From: Planctomycetota bacterium | GTDB taxonomy: Bacteria; Planctomycetota; Planctomycetia; Pirellulales; Pirellulaceae | DNA: 64,000 nucleotides | Direction of reading: 5' to 3' | Assembly: GCA_014381825.1 (NCBI GenBank) | Contig: JACNKX010000053.1 | Location: 1-64,000 of the forward strand | Shown: positions 63,193 to 64,000 of the stretch, piece after piece | Layout of the letters: each line of letters opens with the position of its first letter | Numbering within the stretch: position 1 is the stretch's first letter | Made by a program: the position numbers and the translations under genes | The notes under the pieces: generated by a model | Database searches by the model: none | What the model saw: only the letters and a program-made list of their open reading frames with translations | What the model was told of the DNA's origin: nothing

Positions 63193-63741
63193 CTAGCTGG
63201 CGTCGTCAAGGGTAACGGCGACGATCGTACCGATCAGGCCAAGTACGAGGAGGCCACCCAAGCCGATCTGGCCGAGGCTTAGACCACCCAGGTTGTGGTT
63301 GTGAATCAAGTCATGCAAATTGCCTTGCCCGCGGACTGTGAGATCGTTTGGAACCAAGAGGATGCCTTGTGATGCGGCGGGCGGTGCTGTTCGGTGCGCC
63401 CAAGCTCGCACGACACCGGTTGCCTTACCAGATGTAATGCCGTAGACCCCACCCGTCATTCCGGCGACTGCGAACCCGCCCTTCTCATCGGCCTTCACCA
63501 TCGTGATCGTTTCGCCGTCTTGAATTACTGAAACTGTTGCGCCAGCGTCCGGCACGCCATCTTTGTTGATGGCTTGTCCTTTCAGAACGCCCCCTGCACC
63601 AAGGGCCAGATCTCGCACGGTCTCCAATTGGCGCTTCGCGTTCGATTTCTCACCGGCATTTGTAATAGCAGGATGAGGTAGCAAGATCCCGAATGTTGCG
63701 GCTGCGACTGCAAACCCTCTCAGACATTTGATCAACTTCAT
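63193..63741 (-). CDS. Secreted carboxypeptidase-regulatory-like protein, D-A-S tail, third copy
   Basis: 182 residues from ATG 63741; an upstream in-frame ATG (63786) adds 15 polar residues before the signal and is unlikely. Signal peptide about 1-29. Beta domain with A-G-G-V-L-K-G-Q-A-I and D-E-K-G-G-F-A-V-A-G-M, R-A-W-A-H-R-T-A-P-P-A, a V-R-G-Q motif, a His/Asn-rich linker, and a Gly-rich C-terminal helix ending T-L-D-D-A-S. Order of parts is identical to the other two copies. Confidence 0.85.
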   Translation of the reverse strand: MKLIKCLRGFAVAAATFGILLPHPAITNAGEKSNAKRQLETVRDLALGAGGVLKGQAINKDGVPDAGATVSVIQDGETITMVKADEKGGFAVAGMTGGVYGITSGKATGVVRAWAHRTAPPAASQGILLVPNDLTVRGQGNLHDLIHNHNLGGLSLGQIGLGGLLVLGLIGTIVAVTLDDAS

Positions 63742-63954
63742 TACTAGAATCCTGTGTGCGTATGGGGCGTGGCGTAAGTCCGACACGACGGCGCATCTGC
63801 TCCGCGAGCGTACCTACAATCCGATCGACCTGTCACGACCCGTTTCATTAGAACGGCAGGACTATGTGGTAGAGTTGCCCTCGGTGCCCTATCTTCCCAA
63901 CACACATCGAAGGTGCTGCTAGGAGTGATGTTCGGCAGCTCTCAAGAAACGGAA

Positions 63955-63985
63955 AGCCCCACAGCTTTTTACAAACTGCGGGGCT
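63955..63985 (-). terminator. Probable terminator of a minus-strand gene beyond the window
   Basis: AGCCCCACAG (63955-63964) and CTGCGGGGCT (63976-63985) pair with one mismatch around an 11-nt loop. On the minus strand a T-rich stretch (TTCCGTTTC) follows. No coding region of its own is visible in the last 250 bp. Confidence 0.5.
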
Positions 63986-64000
63986 GCTTCGTAATTTCGA

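Overview
The window looks like a chromosomal segment of a planctomycete, most likely of the Pirellulales type; I cannot fix the genus. The main signs are two secreted subtilases that begin with the planctomycete extracellular signature (an R-x-E-x-F-E-E-R-L-A-L-(T/S)-A stretch), a C-x-P-x-R sulfatase, many lineage-type hypothetical proteins with Pro/Ser-rich regions, and mixed ATG/GTG/TTG starts. I see no tRNA, rRNA, CRISPR array or prophage. I count 46 protein genes.

Left part (1 to about 21 kb): a small zinc-ribbon protein; a two-gene minus-strand unit made of a CpsD-like ATPase with a ruined P-loop and a membrane partner; metH; a REP-associated Y1 transposase between long inverted arms; a sulfatase; and a GT-C glycosyltransferase with an in-frame palindromic insertion. 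Then come housekeeping genes: priA, a sensor kinase with a heme-c motif, rnhA and recG on the minus strand. nadD is on the plus strand and its start codon lies in a heptamer repeat. Small hypothetical genes, a soluble histidine kinase, a lipoprotein and a methyltransferase follow.

Central part (21.7 to 54.3 kb): a surface-polysaccharide locus bracketed by two paralogous subtilases that point inward. A divergent promoter region at 34.4-34.7 kb separates a minus-strand unit (membrane-anchored epimerase, heparinase II/III protein, GT4, phosphoglycosyl transferase, methyltransferase, ATP-grasp, HAD, DegT aminotransferase) from a plus-strand series (wecB, wecC, neuB, neuC, neuA, a probable glycosyltransferase, Wzy, Wzx, a methyltransferase, GT4, a bi-domain oxidoreductase, a methyltransferase). 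Together these could make ManNAcA and a CMP-activated nonulosonate (sialic or legionaminic type), assemble a lipid-linked repeat unit, flip it and polymerise it. The heparinase-type enzyme and the bi-domain oxidoreductase hint at a uronate-rich, glycosaminoglycan-like product.

Right part (54.6 to 64 kb): a second O-antigen-ligase-type protein with TPRs, a small periplasmic helical protein, and the export pair Wzc (Tyr/Gly-rich tail) and Wza. Beside them are three paralogous secreted beta-domain proteins that all end in a membrane helix plus D-A-S.

The most unusual pattern is at protein C-termini. Twelve of the 46 proteins, from unrelated families and mostly linked to polysaccharide synthesis, end in Ala-Ala, usually after Arg or Lys. 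This resembles a ClpX-type degron or another shared tail signal. Other points to re-examine are the D-A-S tail family, the two subtilases with different repeat tails, the 141-bp tandem repeats, and the palindromic element inside a coding region.
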